Below, piece after piece: positions 33,142 to 41,482 of a stretch of 64,000 bases of DNA. The stretch's first letter is position 1. Each line of letters starts with the position of its first letter. The position numbers were made by a program, and so were the translations under genes. The notes beneath the pieces are model-generated. The model saw only the letters and a list, made by a program, of their open reading frames with translations, was not told the origin of the DNA and did not search any database. The DNA lies in the NCBI GenBank assembly GCA_030158485.1, contig JAOASS010000016.1, positions 1 through 64,000 on the forward strand, written 5' to 3'. The stretch comes from Pseudobdellovibrionaceae bacterium (GTDB taxonomy: Bacteria > Bdellovibrionota > Bdellovibrionia > Bdellovibrionales > Bdellovibrionaceae).

Positions 33142-34173
33142 ATGTCTCTAGAATCAATAGGTGGTTACACCCTTATCGACTTACTGGCCCGAGGTGGTAT
33201 GGCTGAAGTGTATCTCGCAACCACTGCGGGTGAAGCTTCGTTGCGAAAACAAGTTGCGATAAAAAGAGTTTTAAGGAAGTTGAGCCAATCCCAAGATTTT
33301 ATTAAAATGTTTCATGATGAAGCCAAAGTGGCTATTCAGCTACGACACAAAAACATTGTAACAGTTTACGATTTTGGAATCGACCGAGGTTACCCTTATC
33401 TTGTTATGGAATATGTACCTGGTCATAGTTTACAAGATGTCAGAAATAAGTTATTGGAAAAAAAACAATTTTTGTCTCTAGATCATGTTTTGTATTTAGT
33501 AAAAGAAATCGCAAGTGGCTTGGCTTATGCTCACAACTTTAAAGACTTGGAAAGTGGTGCAAAGTTAAATTTAATTCATCGTGATATTACTCCGCAAAAT
33601 ATCATGTTTGGTATTAACGGAGATGTTAAAATTATTGATTTTGGAGTCGCAAGATCTGACTTTAATACTTCAGTTACACAAGTAGGAATGATCAAAGGTA
33701 AGTACGGATATTTAAGCCCAGAGCAGCTTGAGCTGATGCCGCTTGATGCGCGTAGTGATTTATTTAGTTTGGGTATTTTATTTTTTGAGCTTCTTTTCAA
33801 TAAAAAATTATTTTCATTTAATTCTGAAATCGAATACTTTGCTCAACTCAGAAATTTCAAATGTACTCCTGATCTGATTTCAACAAGAGATCTGCCCGTG
33901 CCTGTATCTGAAATTCTACTCAGATTACTTCAGCCTAACCGTGAAGAGCGCTATTCAACGGCTTTATCTGCTCTTGAAGAATTGACAATGGTTCTGCATT
34001 CACTTTTTCCAAGATACACTGAAGTTGAATTCGCAAAATTTATCCAAGATTGGATGCCATCAAGCCAATTGAGTTTTAATCAAATGCCAAAACAATTTCT
34101 ATCAGGTGACAGGGTTTCTGTTGTCAAAGTGAAGAAGAGTTATACTTTCAGACTGCCAAAAGGATTAGCATGA
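33142..34173 (+). CDS. Hanks-type Ser/Thr protein kinase
   Basis: 343 residues. Gly-rich loop LLARGGMAEVYLA, Lys41 in VAIKRV, Glu60 in the C helix, catalytic HRDITPQN (Asp148), DFGVA (166-170) and the activation/APE region GKYGYLSPEQL. All catalytic residues are present. No membrane helix, so cytoplasmic. The C-terminal 60 residues are a non-kinase tail. It overlaps the FeeM-like/PilZ gene by four bases (ATGA), making that protein the first candidate substrate or partner. Such kinases are common in predatory delta-proteobacteria and relatives. Confidence 0.94.
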   Translation: MSLESIGGYTLIDLLARGGMAEVYLATTAGEASLRKQVAIKRVLRKLSQSQDFIKMFHDEAKVAIQLRHKNIVTVYDFGIDRGYPYLVMEYVPGHSLQDVRNKLLEKKQFLSLDHVLYLVKEIASGLAYAHNFKDLESGAKLNLIHRDITPQNIMFGINGDVKIIDFGVARSDFNTSVTQVGMIKGKYGYLSPEQLELMPLDARSDLFSLGILFFELLFNKKLFSFNSEIEYFAQLRNFKCTPDLISTRDLPVPVSEILLRLLQPNREERYSTALSALEELTMVLHSLFPRYTEVEFAKFIQDWMPSSQLSFNQMPKQFLSGDRVSVVKVKKSYTFRLPKGLA

Positions 34174-35453
34174 TGATTGGTTTTACTTATCTTTTTAGGG
34201 CAGACATCAGAGATTTGGTTAAAATTCTCTGGGCTCGATTTCTTTATTGGTTTGATGTAAACAAGCCTCAATTGCCGGTTATTACAAACGATCATCAATT
34301 CACAGTCTTGTTAGCCGCAAAATCAGATGATTTTTCAGGAGCCTTTAGATTATTGCACGATGACTTGGTCGCTAAAAAATTATGTCGCTCTAATTCTTAT
34401 GGTTTAAAATTAAACATACATTCTGTCATGCCGCAAAACTCTACTTTAATTATTCGATACCGGGACATGGTGGTTGCTGCTGCAACGTTGATTCAGGATT
34501 CGCAATTGGGATTTCCAGGGGAAAAATTTTATCCAGGAGAAATTCAAGAGTTACGGCAAAGATATCGCTACGGAGTCGTTGAGTTGTCGAATGTTGTAAT
34601 TGATCAAGCTTTTAAAGCGCATCAACTGGGCTTTTTTCATTTATTTATTAAATATACGATGAATATTTGTCGCCGAAATTTAAAGTCTCAAGCGCTTTTT
34701 ATAACGATTAATCCTGTACTACAGGATTATTTTAAAAAGAATTGGGGATTCGTGAATATGGGACCTAACCTAAAATATAATTCAAATCCAAATTCACAAA
34801 TTTCTATGGCAGTATGTGATTTAAGAACTTTTCAGCGGCGAGTTCAGCTTCATAAGATACCTTCGAAGGACTATAATAAAAATATTTCACTTTTTATTCG
34901 TAAGCGCGACAATCGGTTTCGATATCCTGTTAAGTCTGAAGGTCAGCGAATTAATGCTGTTATGACAGCTGACATGATCGAAGATTTTTGTCTTAAAAAA
35001 ACCGAGCTTTATGAAGAAATGGATTCCCATTCCAGACAAATATTTCTTGAAATGTTTTTGCAGTTTTTTGGACCTGAAAGTCTTAAGAATTTTATTCAAA
35101 CCGAAGTTACTTTGAATTTAAAAGAGTTTCGGTTGCCGGTAGATACTCAAGTTGCAATTAAATGTGGTGAACAGTTTTACGTTGGAGCCATTCGAGATAT
35201 TTCGCAGAGTGGGTGCTACGTTGAATTGCCGAATGAGTTGCTAGATGTAAAGGGTACGATTACTTTAACATTTCATTTGGGTCAGAGTGAATTGCGAATG
35301 GATGCTAAGCCTATTTGGCGAAATCTAGATCGCAACTCAAAGTATCGTTTGGGTTACGGAATTCTTTTTGATAGACCGCTGATGGATTTACAAGAACAGA
35401 TAAATGATTGGCAGTCGACAACCTGCAAGACAAAAGTTCTGAGGGCTTCTTAG
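34170..35453 (+). CDS. FeeM-like acyltransferase domain fused to PilZ
   Basis: 427 residues. About 40-225 resembles the GNAT-fold N-acyl amino acid synthase (FeeM) group (FRLLHDDLV...VVELSNVVIDQAFKAHQLGFFHLFIKYTMNICRR...INPVLQDYFKKNWGFVNMGP). About 325-415 is a PilZ domain, with the DISQSGCYVELP motif and a weak RxxxR-like entry (FRLPVD). PilZ domains bind cyclic di-GMP, but the arginine motif here is degenerate, so binding is uncertain. FeeM enzymes join acyl-ACP chains to amino acids. Together this suggests a signal-controlled acyltransferase. It is coupled to the kinase gene upstream. Confidence 0.78.
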   Translation: MMIGFTYLFRADIRDLVKILWARFLYWFDVNKPQLPVITNDHQFTVLLAAKSDDFSGAFRLLHDDLVAKKLCRSNSYGLKLNIHSVMPQNSTLIIRYRDMVVAAATLIQDSQLGFPGEKFYPGEIQELRQRYRYGVVELSNVVIDQAFKAHQLGFFHLFIKYTMNICRRNLKSQALFITINPVLQDYFKKNWGFVNMGPNLKYNSNPNSQISMAVCDLRTFQRRVQLHKIPSKDYNKNISLFIRKRDNRFRYPVKSEGQRINAVMTADMIEDFCLKKTELYEEMDSHSRQIFLEMFLQFFGPESLKNFIQTEVTLNLKEFRLPVDTQVAIKCGEQFYVGAIRDISQSGCYVELPNELLDVKGTITLTFHLGQSELRMDAKPIWRNLDRNSKYRLGYGILFDRPLMDLQEQINDWQSTTCKTKVLRAS

Positions 35454-35459
35454 TGGTAT

Positions 35460-36269
35460 TTAACTTAATCTAGCTTTGATAAATTCAGCCATCTGAATAG
35501 GATTTTCGACGTTTAAACAGTGTCCAGCCCCTGGCACTTCAATAAATTCTGAGTTTGAAATGAGTTGTGTTAGTTTCAAGGCATCTACTTTGGGTAAAAG
35601 AATGTCTTTTTCCCCGAACAGGACAGTTGTTGGAGTTTTAATATTTTTAATTTTGTTTTCAAAATTAACTCCGCGAAGGGCTAATATCATTTTTGAGCCT
35701 ACGTTTTTGACTGATTTAAGTGTATCTTCGACAATTACATTCTGGAAGTAGGCTGATTCGGTATCACAATTATGAATTGTATAGGCGATGATAAATGCAG
35801 TCAGGGCTCGGTCCGTTTTCATTTCTTGATATTTTCCTAAGACGGAATCATCAAAGTTAATTCCATTAGCGCCGACGGGGTCCAGTAAAAGTGAACTTTT
35901 AAAAAGAGTCGTGTTCTGGGCCATCATGAGACAAGCAATGAGTCCACCAGTCGAATGACCAATGATTCCAGCTTGTTTTACATCAAGAATTTTTAAAATT
36001 TTAAGATAATCTGAAGCAATTCTTTCAGCATCAAGATCGCCAGTAATTTCAGAGCTATCGCCGCATCCTGGAAGTTCAAGAAAAATGAATCTTCCCTTCT
36101 TAGAATGATTCATGGTCAGGGGTTTTAGGGCTTCCGTTGTGGGGATCCACCAGCGTCTAGTTGCCAAGTTCCCATTTAAAAAGACAAGGTCATGTGACCA
36201 AGAATTTTCTAACACAGAATAAGTTATAGAATAATTCTGTGATGGGTAACTTGAAACTATTAAGCTCAC
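35460..36269 (-). CDS. Alpha/beta hydrolase
   Basis: 269 residues, cytoplasmic. Nucleophile elbow GHSTGG, acid FGEKDILLP and His in GAGHCLNVENP give a complete Ser-Asp-His triad. It starts at GTG 36269, which overlaps the stop of the upstream hydrolase (GTGA). Substrate unknown; an esterase, thioesterase or haloperoxidase-like role is possible. It is convergent with the PilZ-protein gene six bases away. Confidence 0.85.
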   Translation of the reverse strand: MSLIVSSYPSQNYSITYSVLENSWSHDLVFLNGNLATRRWWIPTTEALKPLTMNHSKKGRFIFLELPGCGDSSEITGDLDAERIASDYLKILKILDVKQAGIIGHSTGGLIACLMMAQNTTLFKSSLLLDPVGANGINFDDSVLGKYQEMKTDRALTAFIIAYTIHNCDTESAYFQNVIVEDTLKSVKNVGSKMILALRGVNFENKIKNIKTPTTVLFGEKDILLPKVDALKLTQLISNSEFIEVPGAGHCLNVENPIQMAEFIKARLS

Positions 36270-37231
36270 TTTTTCTTGATTTCCATTGTCAATGGATTCG
36301 CGATGAGAGTGTCCCCTTTGAACAGAAGAGGCTGTCCATCTAAAACACCTTTGATGTACTGGAAAGCAAAGCGTGGAAAAGATTCGGGGATTTTGTGTTC
36401 TGCAAATTTCACGTAAGTTAAGTTCGCACGACTTTTCAAGGGAACTGCTTTCCAGTAATTGGAATAGATGTCTTGAGGAATATATTGATCCCGTTCAGAA
36501 ATGAGTAAATGGAGGCTTCGTTCAGGTAAGAATCGAGCTTCTTCAATTGGCTGGTAAGTTCGAATTCCTTGCACCATTCGAGTGATGCCTTCAAGTTTAA
36601 AGGGGTTTTCAAGACTTGATATTTCTGCCAGAGGATAAGTGGTGTAAGCTAATTGACGAATAAAATAATCTGTTAATTCGTCGTCAGTTGCGGGATTTTG
36701 AGGAAACATTTTGCGAGTTGCTTTAATCTGATCCTGAATCCACTTCTGTTGCGTTTGAAGAAATTCAGTATAGGGATTCATCAAAATCAAGTTGCCAGCA
36801 TCTTGTGGGTAACGAGTCGCGAATGCCGCAATAATTCCACCACCATAAGAAAGACCAACAAGATTGTAGGGTGCTTTTATGCGTAGAGATTTAAGAAGTG
36901 ACTTCAAATCGTCTGCTTGATCAGTGTAGAGAATTGGTTTTTGAGGAAGCGGATTTGACAATAAAGTCGTTCCCATGCCTGCCATATCGTAAGTTACGAC
37001 ACCAAAACCAGCGGTCGTTAAATTCTTTTTAAGTCCAACCCAATTTTTTGTACCGTAAGTAAGGCCGTTAACTAAAATCACAGTAGGTGAGTTATTCAAA
37101 GGCTTCGTGTATTCGACATAAAGTTTTTTTTGATTGATTTCAACCAAGCCTGCAAGGCTTTCAGGGCGAGCCCAAGATGTTTGACTGATCAATTGAAAAG
37201 CTATTAAGAATGCTAAATAAGAAACTTTCAC
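36266..37231 (-). CDS. Exported alpha/beta hydrolase
   Basis: 321 residues with a signal peptide (MKVSYLAFLIAFQLISQTSWA). The nucleophile motif is GLSYGGGI and the acid is in LISERDQYIP. The His region is FAEHKIPESFP. The fold starts with VILVNGLTYGTKNWVGL, the oxyanion loop. It is predicted to act in the periplasm on an ester or amide. It forms an operon with the next hydrolase through a four-base overlap. Confidence 0.82.
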   Translation of the reverse strand: MKVSYLAFLIAFQLISQTSWARPESLAGLVEINQKKLYVEYTKPLNNSPTVILVNGLTYGTKNWVGLKKNLTTAGFGVVTYDMAGMGTTLLSNPLPQKPILYTDQADDLKSLLKSLRIKAPYNLVGLSYGGGIIAAFATRYPQDAGNLILMNPYTEFLQTQQKWIQDQIKATRKMFPQNPATDDELTDYFIRQLAYTTYPLAEISSLENPFKLEGITRMVQGIRTYQPIEEARFLPERSLHLLISERDQYIPQDIYSNYWKAVPLKSRANLTYVKFAEHKIPESFPRFAFQYIKGVLDGQPLLFKGDTLIANPLTMEIKKK

Positions 37232-37416
37232 TAGTGGATCCCCCTGTTTTGAACAAAAGCTCCATGGATTTCTCTCGCGAGTCTTGTTTAGTCAATGAAT
37301 TGCTGGTGATGGGTATCTTTTGCATCGCACAACATACAATAACGTAGAGTTGATGCTCTATTTCAAACGGGTGTATTTATTTCAAAATTAAATAAATTGA
37401 AGATGAGGCTTTTGAA
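37232..37416. other. Divergent intergenic region, no clear feature
   Basis: 185 bp between the exported hydrolase and the acyl-CoA synthetase. It should hold two divergent promoters. TTGATG near 37352 and an AT-rich stretch at 37375-37395 are compatible with a rightward promoter but are weak. No hairpin, RNA gene or short frame stands out. Confidence 0.3.
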
Positions 37417-38928
37417 GTGAAAATAAGTCAAGATTGGTTAAAATACTGGAGCACGCATTCGCCGCACAATGTTGCTTTACTCGATGGCGAAACCGGCGAA
37501 GCATGGAACTATTTAGAGCTTTGGAAAAGAGCTCAAGCTGGAAGTGCCTACTTAGAAAAAGTTTTTGAAATTAAAAAAGGTGATCGAATTGTTTACATTG
37601 GTCAAAATGACCTGTCAGTTCTCAATCTCTACTTTTCAGCTATTCGCTTGGGGGCTATTTTAGTTCCGATTAATTACAGACTGACGGCCTCTGAAGTGTC
37701 TTATATTGTTAAAAATTCTCGACCAGCATTAGTTGTTCACGACGAAACATTTGAAAGTTTAGCTAGCGAATCAATTCGATTGGCCGAAGTAAATTCCGTA
37801 AAAAAGTTAAATCTACGTGGAGAAAACAGTTTCGAATTGGAAACTCGAAAGGATATTCCATTTCCAGAATTTCGAGCTCAGGAAGCTGATCCGGCGATGA
37901 TCATTTATACTTCTGGCACGACTGGATTTCCAAAAGGTGCAATGGTTTCCCACGGGGGACTTTTTTGGAATGCTGTAAGCACATCTATGCGTTTGAATAT
38001 TACTCAAACAGATTGTGCCGTGACTTTCCTTCCCCTTTTCCACACGGGTGGTTGGAATGTTTTAACGACTCCATTTTTACAACGGGGTGCCAAAATCGTT
38101 TTGATTCGGAAGTTTGATCCGAGTTTAGTTTTAAAGCTCAGCCAAGATCACAAAGCGACTTTACTATTTGGTGTCCCGACAACCATGGGGCTTATGGCCC
38201 GTGCTGATAATTTTCAGAATTATAAGCTCGAGACCATCCGTTATGCGATTGTCGGTGGTGAGCCTATGCCTGTTGAGCTTATTAAAACATGGCATGATCG
38301 AAATATTTTTATTCGCCAAGGTTATGGCCTGACTGAATTTGGACCCAATGTTTTTTCTTTAAATGAACAAGATGCGATCAGTAAAATTGGATCAATTGGA
38401 TTTGCAAACGCTTATATCTCAACGCAAGTTGTGAAAGAAAACGGTACTTTGGCGCAAGCACATGAAGTCGGAGAGCTTTGGCTTAGTGGGCCTGCTTGCA
38501 TGATGGGTTACTGGGATAATTTAAAGGCGACTAAAGAAGCTTTGTCTGACGACTGGTTTAAAACAGGTGATCTTGTTTACTTTGATGAAGACGGATACTT
38601 CTATGTGGTGGGCCGAAAGAAAGACATGTACAAGTCTGGCGGAGAAAATGTTTATCCCGCCGAAATTGAACAAGTCATCAGTCAAATGAAATGGGTACAG
38701 GAAGTCGCAGTTATCGGAGTTCCCGACGAGCGTTGGGGCGAAGTTGGTAAAGCATTCGTGGTTTGTGGCTCAGATCAGTTTAGTGAAGTTGAGTTACGCG
38801 AGCATTGTTCGAAATACTTAGCAAAATTCAAAGTTCCAAAATTATTTGCTCGTATCGATGAACTTCCCAAAGCAGGTTCCGGAAAAATCGTCAAAAAAGA
38901 TCTCATTAAACTCTCTGCAAACCTTTGA
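37417..38928 (+). CDS. Acyl-CoA synthetase (AMP-forming)
   Basis: 503 residues, ANL superfamily. P-loop-like A3 motif IIYTSGTTGFPKGAM, A5 QGYGLTEFGPN, A7 TGDLVYFDEDG, A8 GRKKDMYKSGGENVYPAEIE and the A10 lysine in PKAGSGKIVKKDL. The reaction makes an acyl-adenylate and then acyl-CoA. Length and motifs fit FadD-like medium- or long-chain enzymes; the chain preference is not visible. Start is GTG 37417. Monocistronic. It could feed fatty acids released from prey or host lipids into beta-oxidation. Confidence 0.93.
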   Translation: MKISQDWLKYWSTHSPHNVALLDGETGEAWNYLELWKRAQAGSAYLEKVFEIKKGDRIVYIGQNDLSVLNLYFSAIRLGAILVPINYRLTASEVSYIVKNSRPALVVHDETFESLASESIRLAEVNSVKKLNLRGENSFELETRKDIPFPEFRAQEADPAMIIYTSGTTGFPKGAMVSHGGLFWNAVSTSMRLNITQTDCAVTFLPLFHTGGWNVLTTPFLQRGAKIVLIRKFDPSLVLKLSQDHKATLLFGVPTTMGLMARADNFQNYKLETIRYAIVGGEPMPVELIKTWHDRNIFIRQGYGLTEFGPNVFSLNEQDAISKIGSIGFANAYISTQVVKENGTLAQAHEVGELWLSGPACMMGYWDNLKATKEALSDDWFKTGDLVYFDEDGYFYVVGRKKDMYKSGGENVYPAEIEQVISQMKWVQEVAVIGVPDERWGEVGKAFVVCGSDQFSEVELREHCSKYLAKFKVPKLFARIDELPKAGSGKIVKKDLIKLSANL

Positions 38929-39124
38929 TAAACAAAGTGTCTGGATGATTTTCTTGAGTATGTGCTGAAAAAAATCGCACTGATGCTTGAAGGACACACC
39001 AGATTTAGATCTTATCGACATGTCGCTGAACATTAGAAATGATCACAAGTTGTTGTTTCCAAAGACTATTTACGCTACATATCATTGAAGGACATAAAGC
39101 TTAAATATTTTCTGGGAGATCATC

Positions 39125-39670
39125 ATGTCTGATCAACACGATCACTCTGACCACCATAACCGTGGAGGCCTCTTCGCTTTCATGTTTTCAATGGTTTTCG
39201 TCTTTGCCTTCTTTTTTTACTTAGTTGCTATTCATAAGGGTGTTGATCTCGATGAAAAAGTTGTTGATCCGCGCGCCCCAGTTGCTGAAGGTGCTAAATT
39301 AGCTTTCAATGTGGACCAGATTCAGGAACCTTGGGTTGTTTCGGAAGAAATGATTGCTCATGGGCAAAAAGTTTATGCTTCTAACTGTGCTCTCTGCCAT
39401 GGCGCAGAGGGAAAAGGTGATGGTTCCGCGGGACAAGGCCTCAATCCAAAACCAAGGAATTTAATTGAAGGCAGCTGGACTCAAGGTGCAGGCCTGATTG
39501 CACGTTTTAAAGTTCTACAAAATGGAATAGCCGGAACATCAATGGCTTCTTTTTCCCACCTTAAGTCAGGAGACCGTTGGGCTATGGTTCACTTTATTGA
39601 ATCAATCACACAAAATAAAGGTAAAGACGATCCAGCGGCAATTGCTGAGTTCGCTAAAACAGCAAAATAA
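39125..39670 (+). CDS. Membrane-anchored cytochrome c
   Basis: 181 residues. A His-rich N terminus (MSDQHDHSDHHNRGG) is followed by one transmembrane anchor (about 15-38) and a c-type haem domain. The haem site is CALCH near 89-93, with a Met ligand candidate in GTSMASFSHL. It heads the oxidase operon two bases before the Sco gene, so it is probably the electron donor to the caa3 oxidase, or an assembly-linked cytochrome. GGGAG precedes the ATG. Confidence 0.88.
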   Translation: MSDQHDHSDHHNRGGLFAFMFSMVFVFAFFFYLVAIHKGVDLDEKVVDPRAPVAEGAKLAFNVDQIQEPWVVSEEMIAHGQKVYASNCALCHGAEGKGDGSAGQGLNPKPRNLIEGSWTQGAGLIARFKVLQNGIAGTSMASFSHLKSGDRWAMVHFIESITQNKGKDDPAAIAEFAKTAK

Positions 39671-39672
39671 AT

Positions 39673-40512
39673 ATGATCAGTCTTTTGGTTTTCACTCTTA
39701 GTTTAGCATCTTGGTCCGCGCAAAACGCGATCAAAGGCTATTCACAAGAAGCTGAACCTTTAGTCTCTTCAGCGCAGCCAACGGAACTTAAAAATGTTGG
39801 AATCAAAGAGCAATTGGGACATCAAATTGATCTCAACATGACTTTTAAAGATGAAAACGGGCAAACTGTTAAATTGTCTCATTACATTAATGGTTCAAAA
39901 CCTGTTATTATCAGTCCTGTTTATTACAATTGTCCCAGGCTTTGTAATTTTCATTTAAACGGGCTTACGGAAGCCCTTCAAAAACTTGACTGGAGTCCAG
40001 GGCAAAAATTCGAAGTTCTAGCCTTATCTTTTGATTCAAAAGAAACACCTGAATTAGCTTCTGCGAAAAAAGACAGCTACATGAAGTTGTACAATCGGCC
40101 TGGAACAGAACAAGGTTGGCACTTTTTAACGACTGATGAAAAAACTGTTCAGCAGTTTACAAAAGAAGTCGGTTTTGATTTTAAGTGGAATGAAGAAGCG
40201 AAAGAATGGGCTCATGCTTCAGCGGCGATTATTATTTCTCCAAATGGTAAGATTACTCGTTATTTGCCTGGTATCGTTTTTGAGCCACAAAATATTAAAC
40301 TTGCGTTGACTGAATCCGGCGAAGGCAAAGTTGGAAATTTTATTGATAGTTTAGTGCTTTATTGTTTTCAGTATAATCCCCATAAAAGCGAATACACTTT
40401 GGCCGCATTTCAAATGATGAAATTGGCAGGGTTGGCGATGGTTATTGTTTTAGCAATATGGCTTTTGCCTATTTGGATTCGCACGTGGAAAGCGGAAAAC
40501 CCAAGGAGTTGA
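39673..40512 (+). CDS. SCO1/SenC copper chaperone for oxidase
   Basis: 279 residues. Signal/anchor at the N terminus, then a thioredoxin-like Sco domain with the copper-binding CPRLC (CxxxC) and the distal His in WAHASAAI. A second membrane helix lies near the C terminus (LAGLAMVIVLAIWLLPIWI). Sco delivers copper to the CuA site of subunit II, which is encoded next. Five bases separate the two genes. Confidence 0.92.
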   Translation: MISLLVFTLSLASWSAQNAIKGYSQEAEPLVSSAQPTELKNVGIKEQLGHQIDLNMTFKDENGQTVKLSHYINGSKPVIISPVYYNCPRLCNFHLNGLTEALQKLDWSPGQKFEVLALSFDSKETPELASAKKDSYMKLYNRPGTEQGWHFLTTDEKTVQQFTKEVGFDFKWNEEAKEWAHASAAIIISPNGKITRYLPGIVFEPQNIKLALTESGEGKVGNFIDSLVLYCFQYNPHKSEYTLAAFQMMKLAGLAMVIVLAIWLLPIWIRTWKAENPRS

Positions 40513-40516
40513 TAAA

Positions 40517-41470
40517 ATGTTTTGGTTAAGTCCAGCTCATGCACAGACGTTTATGCCAACAGCTGCAAGTGATATTGCCGGAGATGTGGATAATCTTTAT
40601 TCCTTCCTTCTTATATCAAGCTTTATTTCTTGCGTGATTTTGATTGGTGGAATGATTTATTTTGTTTACAAATATCGTCGAAAAAGTCCGAACGATAAAA
40701 CACCACGAATTACTCATAATAATTTTCTTGAATTTTTGTGGTCTTTTATTCCGCTTGTGATTTTTATGGTGATATTTGCTTGGGGCTGGAAAGTTTACCA
40801 CGACATGCGTTCTATGCCTGAAAATGGTCTTGAAATACATGTAACGGGTAAGCAATGGGCTTGGGAAATTCAGTATAAATCAGGAGTCACAACCTCGAAT
40901 GAAGTTGTTGTGCCAATTGATACTGACGTCAAATTGATTATGACATCTCGAGATGTTTTACATAGTTTTTACGTTCCAAGTTTTCGCATCAAGCAAGACG
41001 TAATTCCAGGTCGCTATACGACTTTGTGGTTCAATTCAAATAAGCTGGGCGAATTCCATATTTTCTGCACAGAATATTGCGGAACTTCGCACTCTGGAAT
41101 GATTGGAAAGTTAAGAGTCGTAACGCGCGAAGATTATGATAAGTGGCTTGAGCAAGAGTCAAAGTTTAGCACGCTGCCAATCGCAGAAAGAGGCGCCAAA
41201 CTTTTTCAGAATAAAGCCTGTGCATCTTGTCACTCGGTTGTGGATAGTTCTGTCAGAGTTGGACCTGCGCTTTATCAGAAATTTGGTAAGCAGCAAATAA
41301 CATCTGCCGGCGAAGTTACTGTCGATGAAGAATACCTTCGTGAATCCATTCTGAATCCAAATGCTAAAATCGTTAAAGGTTTTAATCCGAATATCATGCC
41401 TTCATTTCAAGGGCAGCTTAATGAAGCCGAATTATTGGCCATCATTGAGTACATTAAAGGTCTTAAATAG
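40517..41470 (+). CDS. coxB: Cytochrome c oxidase subunit II with fused cytochrome c (caa3)
   Basis: 317 residues. Two membrane helices at about 25-50 and 70-95, then the cupredoxin domain with the CuA ligands in FCTEYCGTSHSGM. A C-terminal cytochrome c domain has CASCH near residue 237 and an axial Met in PNIMPSF. This fusion defines a caa3-type oxidase, which can take electrons directly from membrane cytochrome. AAGGAGT precedes the ATG. Confidence 0.97.
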   Translation: MFWLSPAHAQTFMPTAASDIAGDVDNLYSFLLISSFISCVILIGGMIYFVYKYRRKSPNDKTPRITHNNFLEFLWSFIPLVIFMVIFAWGWKVYHDMRSMPENGLEIHVTGKQWAWEIQYKSGVTTSNEVVVPIDTDVKLIMTSRDVLHSFYVPSFRIKQDVIPGRYTTLWFNSNKLGEFHIFCTEYCGTSHSGMIGKLRVVTREDYDKWLEQESKFSTLPIAERGAKLFQNKACASCHSVVDSSVRVGPALYQKFGKQQITSAGEVTVDEEYLRESILNPNAKIVKGFNPNIMPSFQGQLNEAELLAIIEYIKGLK

Positions 41471-41482
41471 GAGAGGTGAGTT

